Positions 30,822 to 39,624 of a stretch of 64,000 bases of DNA are shown in pieces; position 1 is the first letter of the stretch, and every line of letters begins with the position of its first letter. Origin of the DNA: Streptosporangium subroseum (GTDB lineage Bacteria > Actinomycetota > Actinomycetes > Streptosporangiales > Streptosporangiaceae); the NCBI RefSeq assembly GCF_900188345.1, contig NZ_FZOD01000016.1, forward strand, positions 1 to 64,000. The letters are read 5' to 3'. The notes beneath the pieces are model-generated. The model had not been told where the DNA came from. It did not search any database and saw only the letters and a program-made list of their open reading frames with translations. The position numbers were made by a program, and so were the translations under genes.

Positions 30822-33446
30822 CTACCCCATCCGGCGGATCAGCGTGGTCCTGGTCCCGGCGAACGCCATCGCGATCAGCGCCGCCGCCAGCGGCAGGCCG
30901 ATCCCCACGGCGAGGAGCTCCGGCCACGGCACCCTGAGGATGACGCCCATCCTCTCGAACGGCACCCCGTTGAGTCCGATCTCCCGCACGGCGTCGCGCC
31001 GCAGGCTCACCTGGCTCGCCAGCGCGAGCCCGGGGACCAGCCCGATGAGCAGGCCGAGGGGCACTCCCAGCCCGGCGATGAACATCGCCTGCCCGGCCGC
31101 CACCAGCCTGCGGGTCCCGGGCCTCGCCCCGACCGCCGAGAGCGTGTCGAGGTCGGACCGGGCGTCCGCCGCGGCCAGTCCCGCGGCGGTGAACGTGCCG
31201 CCGAGCACCACCACGGAGGCGAAGGCCGCCATGACCCACAGGATGAAGGCGGGTCTGTCATCCTGCCGGCTTCCCCGTTCGGTCCGGACCGCGACCTTGG
31301 TGGTGACGGCGCGCACCGGCCCGCTGAGGCGCTGCTCCTGCTCCCGGGTCAGGTGGGCGACCGCCGGATCCACGACGAGGTGGCTCAGCTTGGCGGTGAA
31401 CCCCTCCTTGGTGATCACCCCGACCGGCATCACACCGAGCACGTTGAACGGCCCCTGAACGGTGGCCACCACCGCGGGCACGGCGACGGTCCGCTCCTTC
31501 GGCTCGTCCGACGTCCACGTCGAGAGGTTAAGACGGATCCTGCCGTCCCTGACCGCCTTCGGATTGAAGATCACCATCTTCCCCTCCGCCAGCGCCGTCT
31601 CGGCCGCTCGATCGGTACGGCCCAGCAGGAGGCGGAGCAGGTCGGGCCCACCGGCCGGAAGGTAGCCGAACCCCGATGACGTGGTCATACAGCGGCTGCA
31701 CGCTCCGTCCATTTGCTGGAACGACACCATCCCGTCGTCGGCGACCGGGACGTAGGCCTCCACCAGCGGCACGCCGGGGAGCACCCCCTCGACGATCGGC
31801 CGGATCTTCTTCCAGGACTCCTCGGTGACGTCGTTGCCGTAGACCGCCGTGGCACCCATCGGAAATTGCATCCGGTAGTACTCGTCGGACGCTCTCCGCT
31901 CGCTGGCGACGCCGACGGTGAACGCGCTGAACGCCGCCGCGGCGGCCAGCACCGCCACAATGGCGGGGGCCGTACGACCTCGGTTGCGGGAGGCGTCGCG
32001 AGCGGCCAACCGGAAGGGCAGCGGGAGCCCTCCGGCCAGTCCGCCGATCAGCCGGACCAGCCGGGGCGTCACCATCACCAGGCCGAGCAGCCCGATCACT
32101 GCACCGAAGAGAACCACCGAGTCGGCCACCCAGATCCCGGAGATCATCGCCCCGACCCCCGCCACCAGCAGGATCAGACCGAGCAGCGGCCATCCGGCGC
32201 GGTCGCGCACCTCGGCCCGCCGCCCGGTGAGCGCCGCCACCACGTCCGCCCGAGCGGCCTGTACGGCGGGCACCACGGCCGCCGCCACCCCGCTGAACAC
32301 GCCGAGCACCGCGACCAGCGCGATCTGCCCGGCAGGCACCTCGAACGGCCCCATCTCTCCGAGCGGCCAGACCCCGAGGTAGGACGTGATCGCTCTGGCG
32401 GCGGCGATTCCTCCAGCGATGCCGAGCACCGCGGCGGCCAGTCCCAGGGTCAGCCCGTCGGCCAGCACGACCAGCTTGAGGTGGCGGGCCGAGCCGCCCT
32501 GGGCGGAGATGAGCGCGAGCTCCCTGCGACGGCGCCGCAGGCCCACGGCGAAGGCGGGCCCGGCCAGCAGCACAACCTCGATCACGGCCAGCGTCACCCC
32601 CATGACGCCCACGAGGAGAGCGTTGATCCCCCTGCTGCCCAACCACCCCCTGATGGCCTGCTCCGGCCCGTCGCCCACGGGCGGCGGGTCCTCCAGCACC
32701 GCTCGCGACAGCACGGTCACACCCGCCCGATTGATCCGGCGCGTCTCGTTCCAGGTGATCGGCGCCGGGGTGTCCACCAGCCAGGACCGTTCGGCCGCAT
32801 AAGACTCTTCGACAGCGGTCGTGGTACCGACGGGGATCAGCGAGCCGGGCAGTCCGATGATCTTGATGCCGAGGCGGTTCGGCTGTTTGACCACCGCCCC
32901 CACCACCCGTTTGGGCACGTCGTCACGGGTGTAGCGGATCGTCGAGCCGACTTCCGCCTTCAGGAAGGCGGTGACGACCACCTCGTCCGCGGTCTGCGGG
33001 TAGCGCCCTCGTAAGAGCGGGAACATCCCCGCCGCCATCGGGTCGCGCAGGTCGATCTCCCGGACTCCCGCGGAGGCGTAGTCGGTCCCGGTCCAGTACT
33101 CTCCGAAGTCTTCACTCATCGGGATGATCCGGCCGGGTCCGATCACGGCCTGGATCTCCGCCTGGGACCGCTTCCGCAGCGGCCTGTCACGTCGGGGCTC
33201 CCAGTCGTCGCCTCTCAGGTTCTGCCGGATCGGCTCCGCAGCCCTGGCGATCACCTTGGCGTCGGCCGCGCCCAGGTCCATGGTCAGCCGCTCTCTCGGA
33301 TCGATGTTCCGGGTGACGTCCACGGTCAACACGGCGGTGAGGGCGAGGATGGGCAGGCCGATCATCACGATGATGAGCGCGCTACGCCCCTTGGCTCGCC
33401 CGATTCCGCGCCGGGAGATGCGCAGCGCGGCAAGAAACGCGCTCAT
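30822..33446 (-). CDS. FtsX-like ABC transporter permease, paralogue A
   Basis: 874 residues with the duplicated MacB/FtsX layout: an N-terminal helix (SALIIVMIGLPILALTAVLTV), a large extracytoplasmic domain, a three-helix FtsX domain (FAVGLRRRRRELALISAQGGS), central helices, a second extracytoplasmic domain and a C-terminal three-helix unit (LSAVGARPGTRRLVAAGQA). It is very similar to the 874-residue paralogue encoded just upstream. Its ATG overlaps the stop of a fossil ATPase frame (ATGA). With no intact ATPase of its own it presumably uses the ATPase at 36409-37116. Likely role: antimicrobial or lipoprotein export (inference). Confidence 0.9.
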   Translation of the reverse strand: MSAFLAALRISRRGIGRAKGRSALIIVMIGLPILALTAVLTVDVTRNIDPRERLTMDLGAADAKVIARAAEPIRQNLRGDDWEPRRDRPLRKRSQAEIQAVIGPGRIIPMSEDFGEYWTGTDYASAGVREIDLRDPMAAGMFPLLRGRYPQTADEVVVTAFLKAEVGSTIRYTRDDVPKRVVGAVVKQPNRLGIKIIGLPGSLIPVGTTTAVEESYAAERSWLVDTPAPITWNETRRINRAGVTVLSRAVLEDPPPVGDGPEQAIRGWLGSRGINALLVGVMGVTLAVIEVVLLAGPAFAVGLRRRRRELALISAQGGSARHLKLVVLADGLTLGLAAAVLGIAGGIAAARAITSYLGVWPLGEMGPFEVPAGQIALVAVLGVFSGVAAAVVPAVQAARADVVAALTGRRAEVRDRAGWPLLGLILLVAGVGAMISGIWVADSVVLFGAVIGLLGLVMVTPRLVRLIGGLAGGLPLPFRLAARDASRNRGRTAPAIVAVLAAAAAFSAFTVGVASERRASDEYYRMQFPMGATAVYGNDVTEESWKKIRPIVEGVLPGVPLVEAYVPVADDGMVSFQQMDGACSRCMTTSSGFGYLPAGGPDLLRLLLGRTDRAAETALAEGKMVIFNPKAVRDGRIRLNLSTWTSDEPKERTVAVPAVVATVQGPFNVLGVMPVGVITKEGFTAKLSHLVVDPAVAHLTREQEQRLSGPVRAVTTKVAVRTERGSRQDDRPAFILWVMAAFASVVVLGGTFTAAGLAAADARSDLDTLSAVGARPGTRRLVAAGQAMFIAGLGVPLGLLIGLVPGLALASQVSLRRDAVREIGLNGVPFERMGVILRVPWPELLAVGIGLPLAAALIAMAFAGTRTTLIRRMG

Positions 33447-33562
33447 CGGACACTCTCCGGGGTGGAGGTGGAATCGGAGGCGGGCAGGTCGAAACTCATT
33501 GTTGTGTCTCCTGCGTTAGGGGGAGGCCGCCGGCACGGCCTCGCAGTGATCAGGCAGCGCGC
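33443..33562 (-). pseudogene. fossil of a duplicated PadR/ABC-ATPase gene pair
   Basis: About 70 bases here match the padR-ATPase junction at 37108-37182 with roughly 90% identity. The PadR tail survives as DHCEAVPAASP followed by a stop, and then the ATPase start with its context as a mini-frame MSFDLPASDSTSTPESVR (33443-33499), instead of MSFDPVV... of the intact gene. The mini-frame runs to an ATGA overlap with the permease A start. The whole ATPase interior is missing. This shows that the unit padR-ATPase-permease was duplicated and one ATPase and PadR later deleted. Confidence 0.85.
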
Positions 33563-33671
33563 CCGGGTGGCCGACGCCCGCGTCACCGGCTGAACGTGAC
33601 GGCCGGGCAGCCCGGCAGGCCGCAACCGGGCGGCGAGCTCGCGGTTCCCTCACGGGAGCCATGAGCCGGGG

Positions 33672-36296
33672 TCAGGTGAGACGACGGGTGAGCACCGCCC
33701 TCGTCCGGGTGAGGGCCCCCGCCACCAGCGCGGCCAGTATCGGCAGGCCGATCACCACCGCCGCGAGGAAGAGCCAGGGGATCTCGATCGTCGGCGGCGC
33801 CCACAGTGGGGACAGGATCCCGCCGTCCTCCATCCGGTTGCCCATGAAGCGTTCCGTCCAGCCCCGGGTTTCCGCGGGCCAGATCGCGGCGATTCCCGTG
33901 AAGGCGCCGGCCGGCGCGCCGATCAGGACGCCGAGTCCCGCGATGAATCCGGCCTGCCCCGCGACGACCAGCCTGCGCGTGCCGGATGGCGCTCCGACGG
34001 CGGCCATCGTCGTGAGGTCGGGCCGCATGTCGGCCGCCGCGAGCCCGGTGGCGACAAATGTGCCGCCCAGCACCAGAATGAGCGCCGCTCCCAGGAGCAT
34101 CCACATCAGCGGGGCGGGATCTTCCTGGAATCCGGGCTCGACATAAACGTTGGACGGGGCCACCGTCGCGAGTTCCCACTCCAGATCCAGCTCCTGCTGG
34201 AGGGTGGGCCGGTAGGAGGCCGGGTCGATGTACAGAGCGCGGGTCTTCACCTCCAGCCCAGCGTTCTGGGCGGCGGCGACCGGCAGCACCGCGACGGCGT
34301 ACCGGGGATCGGCGGCCCTGGCCACGACGGCGGGGATCGTGATCTCGGAGCGCGCCCTGAGGTTCTCACCGCCCGAGACCACGATGCGCGCAGTCACGCT
34401 CAGGCTCAGCCGTCCGTTTCGCACCAGGCGTGGATCGAACACCACTGCTTTCCCCGAGGAGAACGCGGCCGACGCCACCGGGTCCTGCCGCCCCTGGACG
34501 AGGGTGAGCAGCCGCCCGTCCCCGATCGGCAGGCCGCCGGAGCTGCCGGGGAAGAACGGCGGCCCGTTGCCGTCGATGCGCCGGGAGCTCAGCATGAGGG
34601 TGACGCCCTTGGCGTCCCGGACCTCGGCGGCCTCGATCAGCGGCACCCCCGGCAGCTTCCGTTCGGTGGCCGCCCTCAGTTTGGCCCATCCGTCGTCGTC
34701 GAGGCCTCTGGTCTCGATCGTCGTGGTTCCGGCCGGAATTACCGCCTGGAAGGCGTCGCGGCTCTGGGCGTAGCCACTGCTGGTCGCGACCCCCACCGCG
34801 ATGACCGCGGCCGTGGCGGTCATGACCGCCGCGACCGCGGAGGCCGTACGACCTCGGTGGCGGGAGGCGTCTCGGGCGGCCAGCCGGAAGGGCAGGGGAA
34901 GCCTTGCTGCCACCCGTGTGGCCGCCCTGACCAGCCGGGGCGCCAGCGCGACCAGCCCGAGCTGGGCGAGAAGGGCGGCGGCGAGGACCCAGTTCTGGTC
35001 GATCCTGATGGCGAACACGGCGGCCACGGCTCCGGCGACGAGCAGGACCAGGCCCGGCAGGAGAGTGCCGGCTCGATCGCGCACCGCGCTCGCACGCCCG
35101 CCGAGCACCGCCGCCATGTCCTGCCGGGCCGCCTGTACGGCGGGCACCAGAGCCGCGATGAGCCCGCTGCCCGTGCCGATCAGTGCGGTGATCACGACCA
35201 GGCCCCAAGGGATCTCCAGGGGGCCGACCCCACCGATCAGCCTGCCCGCTTCCAGCGCGGCCGAGAGCGAGGCCAGGCCGACGCCGAGGGTCAGACCGAT
35301 CACCGCCGCACCGCCGCCGAGGACGATGCCGTCGGCAAGGACGATCATGCGTAGGTGCCCCGGAGAGCCTCCCTGCGCGGTGATGAGCGCGAGTTCGCGG
35401 CGGCGCCGGCGGAGCCCGACCGCGAAGGCGGGACCGGCGAGCAGCACCACCTCCAGCACGATCATGACTCCGGCGAGCCCGATCGCCACGGTCTGGTCCA
35501 TATTGGACGAAGGCTCGAAGCGCGGGCCGTAGGCGGGCGGATCCTCGATGACGGCACGGGATCGGACCAGCAGCCCGACGCCGTTCAGCCGCTGGACGTC
35601 GGCCCACCTGACCGGCCTCGCGGTGTCGGCCAGCCAGCCGACACCGTTACCGTCCCGCCTGTCCAGGAGCAGGGTGCCGGGCAATCCCACGATCTCCGCG
35701 CTGTTGGTCTGGTGCGGGTTCTCGACCGTTCCGACGACCCGCAGCGACCTCTCCGCCCGCGTGACGACCAGCGGAGCGCCGAGGCGAGCCCCCCTCTCCA
35801 GCATCGCGGGCGTCACCGCGATTTCCTGGGGCGAGGCCGGGACCCGACCCTCCACCAGGCGATACATGCCCGCCGTCAGAGGATCTCGCAGATCCAGCTC
35901 GTGCGCGGTCACATGGCCGCGCCCGGCCCTGCTCCAGAAGTCGGCGCTGCCGTCGTTCGCCGGAAGGAGCCGGGCTCCGGGTCCGAGGAGCTTCGTCAGC
36001 TCCGCCGATGTCCACGGCGGCGTGGAAACGGGGCCGGCACCGCCTGGGCAGCACTGGCCTTGGAGGTCCTGTTCCAGCCTGCCGCGGGTCTCCGTCGTCT
36101 TGATGCGGATGTCGGCCGTTCCGAGGTCCGCGGTGAGGCGCTCTCTCGGGGTGAGGTCCGCGGTCGCGGCGAAGGTCAGGAGTCCCGTGATGACGAGGAC
36201 GGGCAGGCCGATCATCACCATGATGAGTGCGCTGCGCCCCTTGGCCCGCCACGCGTCCCTGCGGGAGATGCGCAGCGCGGCGAGGAGGGCGCTCAT
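33672..36296 (-). CDS. FtsX-like ABC transporter permease, paralogue B
   Basis: 874 residues, same length and layout as paralogue A. The N-termini are alike (MSALLAALRISRRDAWRAK against MSAFLAALRISRRGIGRAK) and so are the FAVGLRRRRRELALITAQGG cytosolic loops and the C-terminal GAPSGTRRLVVAGQAGFIAG segment. The extracytoplasmic domains have diverged most, which would suit different cargo. ATG with GGGAGG upstream. It is downstream of the PadR-ATPase pair, so the order is padR-ATPase-permease B-(fossil)-permease A. Confidence 0.9.
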   Translation of the reverse strand: MSALLAALRISRRDAWRAKGRSALIMVMIGLPVLVITGLLTFAATADLTPRERLTADLGTADIRIKTTETRGRLEQDLQGQCCPGGAGPVSTPPWTSAELTKLLGPGARLLPANDGSADFWSRAGRGHVTAHELDLRDPLTAGMYRLVEGRVPASPQEIAVTPAMLERGARLGAPLVVTRAERSLRVVGTVENPHQTNSAEIVGLPGTLLLDRRDGNGVGWLADTARPVRWADVQRLNGVGLLVRSRAVIEDPPAYGPRFEPSSNMDQTVAIGLAGVMIVLEVVLLAGPAFAVGLRRRRRELALITAQGGSPGHLRMIVLADGIVLGGGAAVIGLTLGVGLASLSAALEAGRLIGGVGPLEIPWGLVVITALIGTGSGLIAALVPAVQAARQDMAAVLGGRASAVRDRAGTLLPGLVLLVAGAVAAVFAIRIDQNWVLAAALLAQLGLVALAPRLVRAATRVAARLPLPFRLAARDASRHRGRTASAVAAVMTATAAVIAVGVATSSGYAQSRDAFQAVIPAGTTTIETRGLDDDGWAKLRAATERKLPGVPLIEAAEVRDAKGVTLMLSSRRIDGNGPPFFPGSSGGLPIGDGRLLTLVQGRQDPVASAAFSSGKAVVFDPRLVRNGRLSLSVTARIVVSGGENLRARSEITIPAVVARAADPRYAVAVLPVAAAQNAGLEVKTRALYIDPASYRPTLQQELDLEWELATVAPSNVYVEPGFQEDPAPLMWMLLGAALILVLGGTFVATGLAAADMRPDLTTMAAVGAPSGTRRLVVAGQAGFIAGLGVLIGAPAGAFTGIAAIWPAETRGWTERFMGNRMEDGGILSPLWAPPTIEIPWLFLAAVVIGLPILAALVAGALTRTRAVLTRRLT

Positions 36297-36412
36297 GCCG
36301 TCCTCCCGCCCCGCGGCCCGGAACTCGCGAACCCGCGCCGCCTGTCCGTTCGCTCGTTCATCGGACGGTCTCCAGGATGGTGAGCGTGTCGCCTGTCCGT
36401 TCGCTCGATCAT
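36293..36412 (-). CDS. 39-codon frame linking ATPase and permease B (doubtful gene)
   Basis: This frame starts at an ATG that overlaps the ATPase stop (ATGA) and ends with a TGA that overlaps the permease B start (ATGA). It encodes a basic peptide with ERTDRR repeated twice, because a 26-base repeat (CGCCTGTCCGTTCGCTCG..., 36339-36364 and 36390-36415, one mismatch, period 51) underlies it. The end of the inner repeat (..TILETVR then stop) matches the tail of the fossil frame (..TPESVR), so this is probably the former ATPase 3' end moved by a 51-base duplication. Translation would couple the two genes. Confidence 0.35.
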   Translation of the reverse strand: MIERTDRRHAHHPGDRPMNERTDRRRGFASSGPRGGRTA

Positions 36413-37116
36413 CGGGCGCTTTTCAGGGGGACGGCGGTGGAGTCGGCGATCTCGCCGTCGCGCAGGAAGACCACCCGGTCGGCCCAGGCGGCGTAGCGGG
36501 GCTCGTGGGTGACCAGCAACACCGCCGCTCCCACGTCGCAGCGGGCGCGCAGGAGCTGGAGGATGTCGTCGCCGGTGGGGGTGTCCAGCGCGCCGGTGGG
36601 CTCGTCGGCCAGAAGCAGTCTCCGCTCCCCGACCAGGGCGCGGGCGATCGCGACCCGCTGGCGCTGACCACCGGAGATCTCGTCGGGGAACCGGTCGGCG
36701 ACCTCGGCGAGACCGACCTCGGTGAGGACCTCCAGGGCGTCCCGACGGGCCTGCTTCGCCCTGATCCCGTCCAGCTCGCGCGGGAGCATCACGTTCTCCG
36801 CCGCCGTGAGCGACGGGATCAGGTTGAGATCCTGGAAGACGTAACCGACGTGGCGGCGGCGCAGTCCGGCCAGATCGGCCGCCTTCAGGCTCACCAGCGG
36901 CGTGCCCTCGATGACCACGGAGCCGGAGGTGGGCAGGTCGAGCCCGCCCGCCAGGTTCAGCAGGGTCGACTTGCCCGACCCCGAGGGGCCCATCACCGCC
37001 ACCAGCTCTCCGGCGGCGACGTCCAGGCTCACCCCTCTCAGGGCCGATACGGCCTGCGGGCCGTCACCGTGCACGCGGGTAACGTCCGCAAGCCGTACGA
37101 CCGGATCGAAACTCAT
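36409..37116 (-). CDS. ABC transporter ATP-binding protein (LolD/MacB-type)
   Basis: 235 residues with Walker A GPSGSGKST (about residues 43-51), Q-loop YVFQDLNLIPSLTAAENV, signature ISGGQRQRVAIARAL, Walker B LLLADEPTGALD and H-loop VTHEPRYA. DEPTGALD and the LNLIPSLT pattern place it in the MacB/LolD/FtsE group that works with FtsX-like permeases. ATG at 37116 overlaps the padR stop (ATGA). It presumably serves both permeases downstream. Confidence 0.94.
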   Translation of the reverse strand: MSFDPVVRLADVTRVHGDGPQAVSALRGVSLDVAAGELVAVMGPSGSGKSTLLNLAGGLDLPTSGSVVIEGTPLVSLKAADLAGLRRRHVGYVFQDLNLIPSLTAAENVMLPRELDGIRAKQARRDALEVLTEVGLAEVADRFPDEISGGQRQRVAIARALVGERRLLLADEPTGALDTPTGDDILQLLRARCDVGAAVLLVTHEPRYAAWADRVVFLRDGEIADSTAVPLKSAR

Positions 37117-37640
37117 CGTTGTGTCTCCTGCGTCTGGGGGGAGGCCGCCATCACGGCCTCGCAGTGATCGAGCCAGCGCTGTTCGGCCTCGGCTTGAAAG
37201 ATCATCGAGTCCAGTACCAGTCGCTGTGCCGGTTCGCCGGCGTTCGCGCGTTTGGCGCGGGTGAGTTCCTGCAGCGTGCGCATGGTCGCGGTGCGCTGGG
37301 CCTGGATGACCGGCCGCACGTCCGCCCTCGCGGTGACCGCCATGGCGAGCTTGATGACCAGTTCGTCCCGGGGCCGGTCGGCCTGGGCGACGGGGGTGCT
37401 GAACCATCGCTCCATCTCGGCTCGACCGGCCTCGGTGATCGTGTAGACGACCCGGCCCTGCTCGTCCTGCTCTCCGGGGCTCACCAGATCGTCGCGCTCC
37501 AGGCGGGAGAGCGTCGTATAGACCTGGCCGATGTTGAGTGGCCAGGTCGCCCCTGTCGACGTCTCGAACTCGGCGCGCAACTGGTAGCCGTAGCGGGGCC
37601 CCTGACTCAGCAGAGCGAGCAGTCCTTGCCGAATCGCCAT
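37113..37640 (-). CDS. PadR family transcriptional regulator
   Basis: 175 residues. The PadR winged helix MAIRQGLLALLSQGPRYGYQ, LNIGQVYTTLSRLERDDLV and VYTITEAGRAEMERWF is followed by a helical dimerisation tail of about 95 residues. ATG at 37640 is the canonical family start; a longer in-frame start at 37706 would cover the operator. No Shine-Dalgarno is present: a perfect 24-base palindrome ends two bases before the ATG, and a CATACT -10-like element within it would give a nearly leaderless mRNA. It likely represses its own operon. Confidence 0.93.
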   Translation of the reverse strand: MAIRQGLLALLSQGPRYGYQLRAEFETSTGATWPLNIGQVYTTLSRLERDDLVSPGEQDEQGRVVYTITEAGRAEMERWFSTPVAQADRPRDELVIKLAMAVTARADVRPVIQAQRTATMRTLQELTRAKRANAGEPAQRLVLDSMIFQAEAEQRWLDHCEAVMAASPQTQETQR

Positions 37641-37642
37641 GG

Positions 37643-37666
37643 ATACTGAGTATGCATACTCAGTAT
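37643..37666. promoter_or_regulatory. PadR operator: perfect 24-base palindrome
   Basis: ATACTGAGTATG is followed directly by its reverse complement. It contains ATACT-N-AGTAT elements typical of PadR sites and overlaps the presumed -10 of padR (CATACT). A half-site like sequence (GATACTCAG) occurs at 37717-37725 in front of the divergent FHA gene. Confidence 0.85.
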
Positions 37667-37692
37667 GGTCACCGCAAGAGATCTGCATATTC

Positions 37693-37728
37693 TGGACAGG
37701 TTCCATACTTGGGCCTGATACTCAGAGG
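37693..37728 (+). promoter_or_regulatory. sigma70-type promoter giving a leaderless FHA transcript
   Basis: TGGACA (37693-37698), an 18-base spacer and GATACT (37717-37722), with the ATG 7 bases after the -10. Transcription would begin at or near the A of the start codon, and no Shine-Dalgarno is present. The -10 overlaps a partial PadR site. Confidence 0.6.
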
Positions 37729-38274
37729 ATGAGCTCGACGCATCCTCCGTCCCGCGCGTCCGACGGGGATCGCGACCGTGCGATCAATGAGCTCCGTGAC
37801 CGCGCCGTCGAGGGGCATCTGTCACACGACACGTTCCTCGGCCGCGTCGACATGGCGCTTCGCGCACGCAACCAGGGCGAGCTCGACAACCTGGTCGCCG
37901 ATCTCCCGCAACGCGGCCGGTTCCGGCGCATGGTCACCGAGGTCGTCTCCTCGGCCTCCGATTTCACCAAGCGTGTGGAATCCGCCTGGCGACGCCCCAG
38001 ACTGCCCAGGCTGGCGCTGCCCGGCGACGGCCGCACCCGTTACGTGGTGGGCCGCGGCTCCGCCTGCGACCTGGTCCTCGCCGACCTGACCGTCTCGCGG
38101 GTGCACGCCGAGCTCCGCCGCGACGAGGAGGACTGGATCCTCATCGACCTCGGCTCGCTCAACGGCACCCGGCTGAACGACTGGCGCCTGGTCGGACCGG
38201 CGAGGGTCCGACCGGGCGACGTCATCTCCTTCGGCGACTGCGGCTTCCTGGTGATCACACCTCAGCTGATCTGA
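37729..38274 (+). CDS. DUF1707 and FHA domain protein
   Basis: 181 residues. The DUF1707 domain (ASDGDRDRAINELRDRAVEG, FLGRVDMALRARNQGELDNL) occupies residues 10-60. A C-terminal FHA domain (YVVGRGSACDLVLADLTVSRVHAEL, DLGSLNGTRLNDWRL) covers about 105-175. The residues that bind phosphothreonine (R in GRGS, S in VSRVH, N in LNGT) are present. The protein is probably a signalling adaptor for Ser/Thr kinases. It starts at an apparently leaderless ATG. It is divergent from padR and overlaps the MFS gene tail-to-tail by 20 bases. Confidence 0.93.
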   Translation: MSSTHPPSRASDGDRDRAINELRDRAVEGHLSHDTFLGRVDMALRARNQGELDNLVADLPQRGRFRRMVTEVVSSASDFTKRVESAWRRPRLPRLALPGDGRTRYVVGRGSACDLVLADLTVSRVHAELRRDEEDWILIDLGSLNGTRLNDWRLVGPARVRPGDVISFGDCGFLVITPQLI

Positions 38275-39613
38275 GCTTCTCCGATCCGAGCTTCTCCGCC
38301 GTCAGGGGGTAGCGCGCCGTCAGCACGATGCTGGCCACGACGACGAGCGCGGGCAGCAGCGTCGCGCCGTACAGCGCGGCCGTGATCGCCGAGTCGGGCT
38401 GCGCCACCGGCGCGGAGGGATCGGACTCGACGAACCCGGCCACGCCGAGCAGCCAGCTGAGCACCAGCGCGCCGAGCGCGAAGAACACGGTCTCGGCAGC
38501 CGTCCAGAGCCCGGTGAACACCCCGGCCCGCTGCCTGCCGGTGACCGTCGCGTCGTGGACGATCACGTCCGACAGCATCGAGAACTGCAGCATCTGCCAC
38601 CCGGCATAGCCGAAGCCGATGACGAGCACGCAAAGGTGCGCGTACGCCGAACCCAACTGACCGGAGAAGGCCATCCCGATCGCGCCCGCCAGGAACAGCA
38701 CCGATCCGAGGATCATCGCCCCGCGCTTCTCGTAGCGCCTGGACAGCCACACCCAGAGCGGCATCGTGACCAGCAGCGGACCGACGATGCACAGCAGGAG
38801 CGTGGTGGTGGCCGAGGGCTCGTGCAGGATGTAGGTGGCCAGGTACGGCGTTCCGGCCAGCATGGTTCCGGCGGCGAACATCTGCGCGCAGCTCAGGCCG
38901 AGCAGCACCATGAACGGCCTGCTGGAGCGCGCCGCGGCGAACTGGGCCCTGATCGACGGCTCGGCCGTGGCCCGTACGACCGTCGGGGCGCGGGTCGTAC
39001 CGAAGAAGGCGGCGAGCATCGAGGCGAGCAGCGCGGCCCCGATGACCAGGCCCATCATCCGGTAGCCGGAGGCATCGTCGCCCGCGATCACCGGCGCGAG
39101 GGCCCCGGACAGCAGGACCGCGAGGCCGACGAAGACCATCTTCCACTGGAGGATCGACGAGCGCTCGTGGTAGTCCTCGGCCATCTCGGTGCCCATCGCC
39201 TTGTAGGGCACCTCGTAGAAGGCGTAGGCCGTCGCGGTGAGGAAGTAGAAGAGACCGACGTACAGCGCGGCGGACGTGCCGGTGAGCGGCGGGCCGGCGA
39301 AGGTGAGGGCGAACATCGCGGGGAAGGTGAGCGCGCCCAGGAGCATCCAGGGACGGCGCGCGCCGAGACGGGAGACCGTCCGGTCGGAGCGCTGGCCCAC
39401 CCAGGGATTGATGAAGATGTCCCAGACCTTGGGGAGGAAGACCACGATGCCGGCGATCCAGGCGGGGATGGCCAGAATGTTGGTCATGTAGAACAGCAGC
39501 AGCAATCCCGGGACCGTGGTGAACGTCGCGGTGCAGACTGAGCCGACACCGTAGCCGATGCGCACGCTGCGGGGGACGGTGACGACGGCGGGAGCGAGCG
39601 CCGGTTTGATCAT
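38255..39613 (-). CDS. MFS transporter, glycoside-pentoside-hexuronide (GPH) symporter type
   Basis: 452 residues with about 12 membrane helices. The loop RSDRTVSRLGARRPWMLLGA matches the GPH/MelB motif, and FYEVPYKAMGTEMAEDYHERSS matches the conserved helix 4-5 loop. The substrate is probably a sugar taken up with a cation. The gene has no adjacent glycosidase. It is divergent from dacB, with a nested palindrome between. Confidence 0.88.
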   Translation of the reverse strand: MIKPALAPAVVTVPRSVRIGYGVGSVCTATFTTVPGLLLLFYMTNILAIPAWIAGIVVFLPKVWDIFINPWVGQRSDRTVSRLGARRPWMLLGALTFPAMFALTFAGPPLTGTSAALYVGLFYFLTATAYAFYEVPYKAMGTEMAEDYHERSSILQWKMVFVGLAVLLSGALAPVIAGDDASGYRMMGLVIGAALLASMLAAFFGTTRAPTVVRATAEPSIRAQFAAARSSRPFMVLLGLSCAQMFAAGTMLAGTPYLATYILHEPSATTTLLLCIVGPLLVTMPLWVWLSRRYEKRGAMILGSVLFLAGAIGMAFSGQLGSAYAHLCVLVIGFGYAGWQMLQFSMLSDVIVHDATVTGRQRAGVFTGLWTAAETVFFALGALVLSWLLGVAGFVESDPSAPVAQPDSAITAALYGATLLPALVVVASIVLTARYPLTAEKLGSEKLRSAEV

Positions 39614-39624
39614 GACCCATTCAA

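Noticed and set aside
31713..33014. A 433-residue plus-strand frame opposite permease A
   Set aside because: His/Gln/Arg-rich shadow without motifs; the permease on the other strand is well supported.
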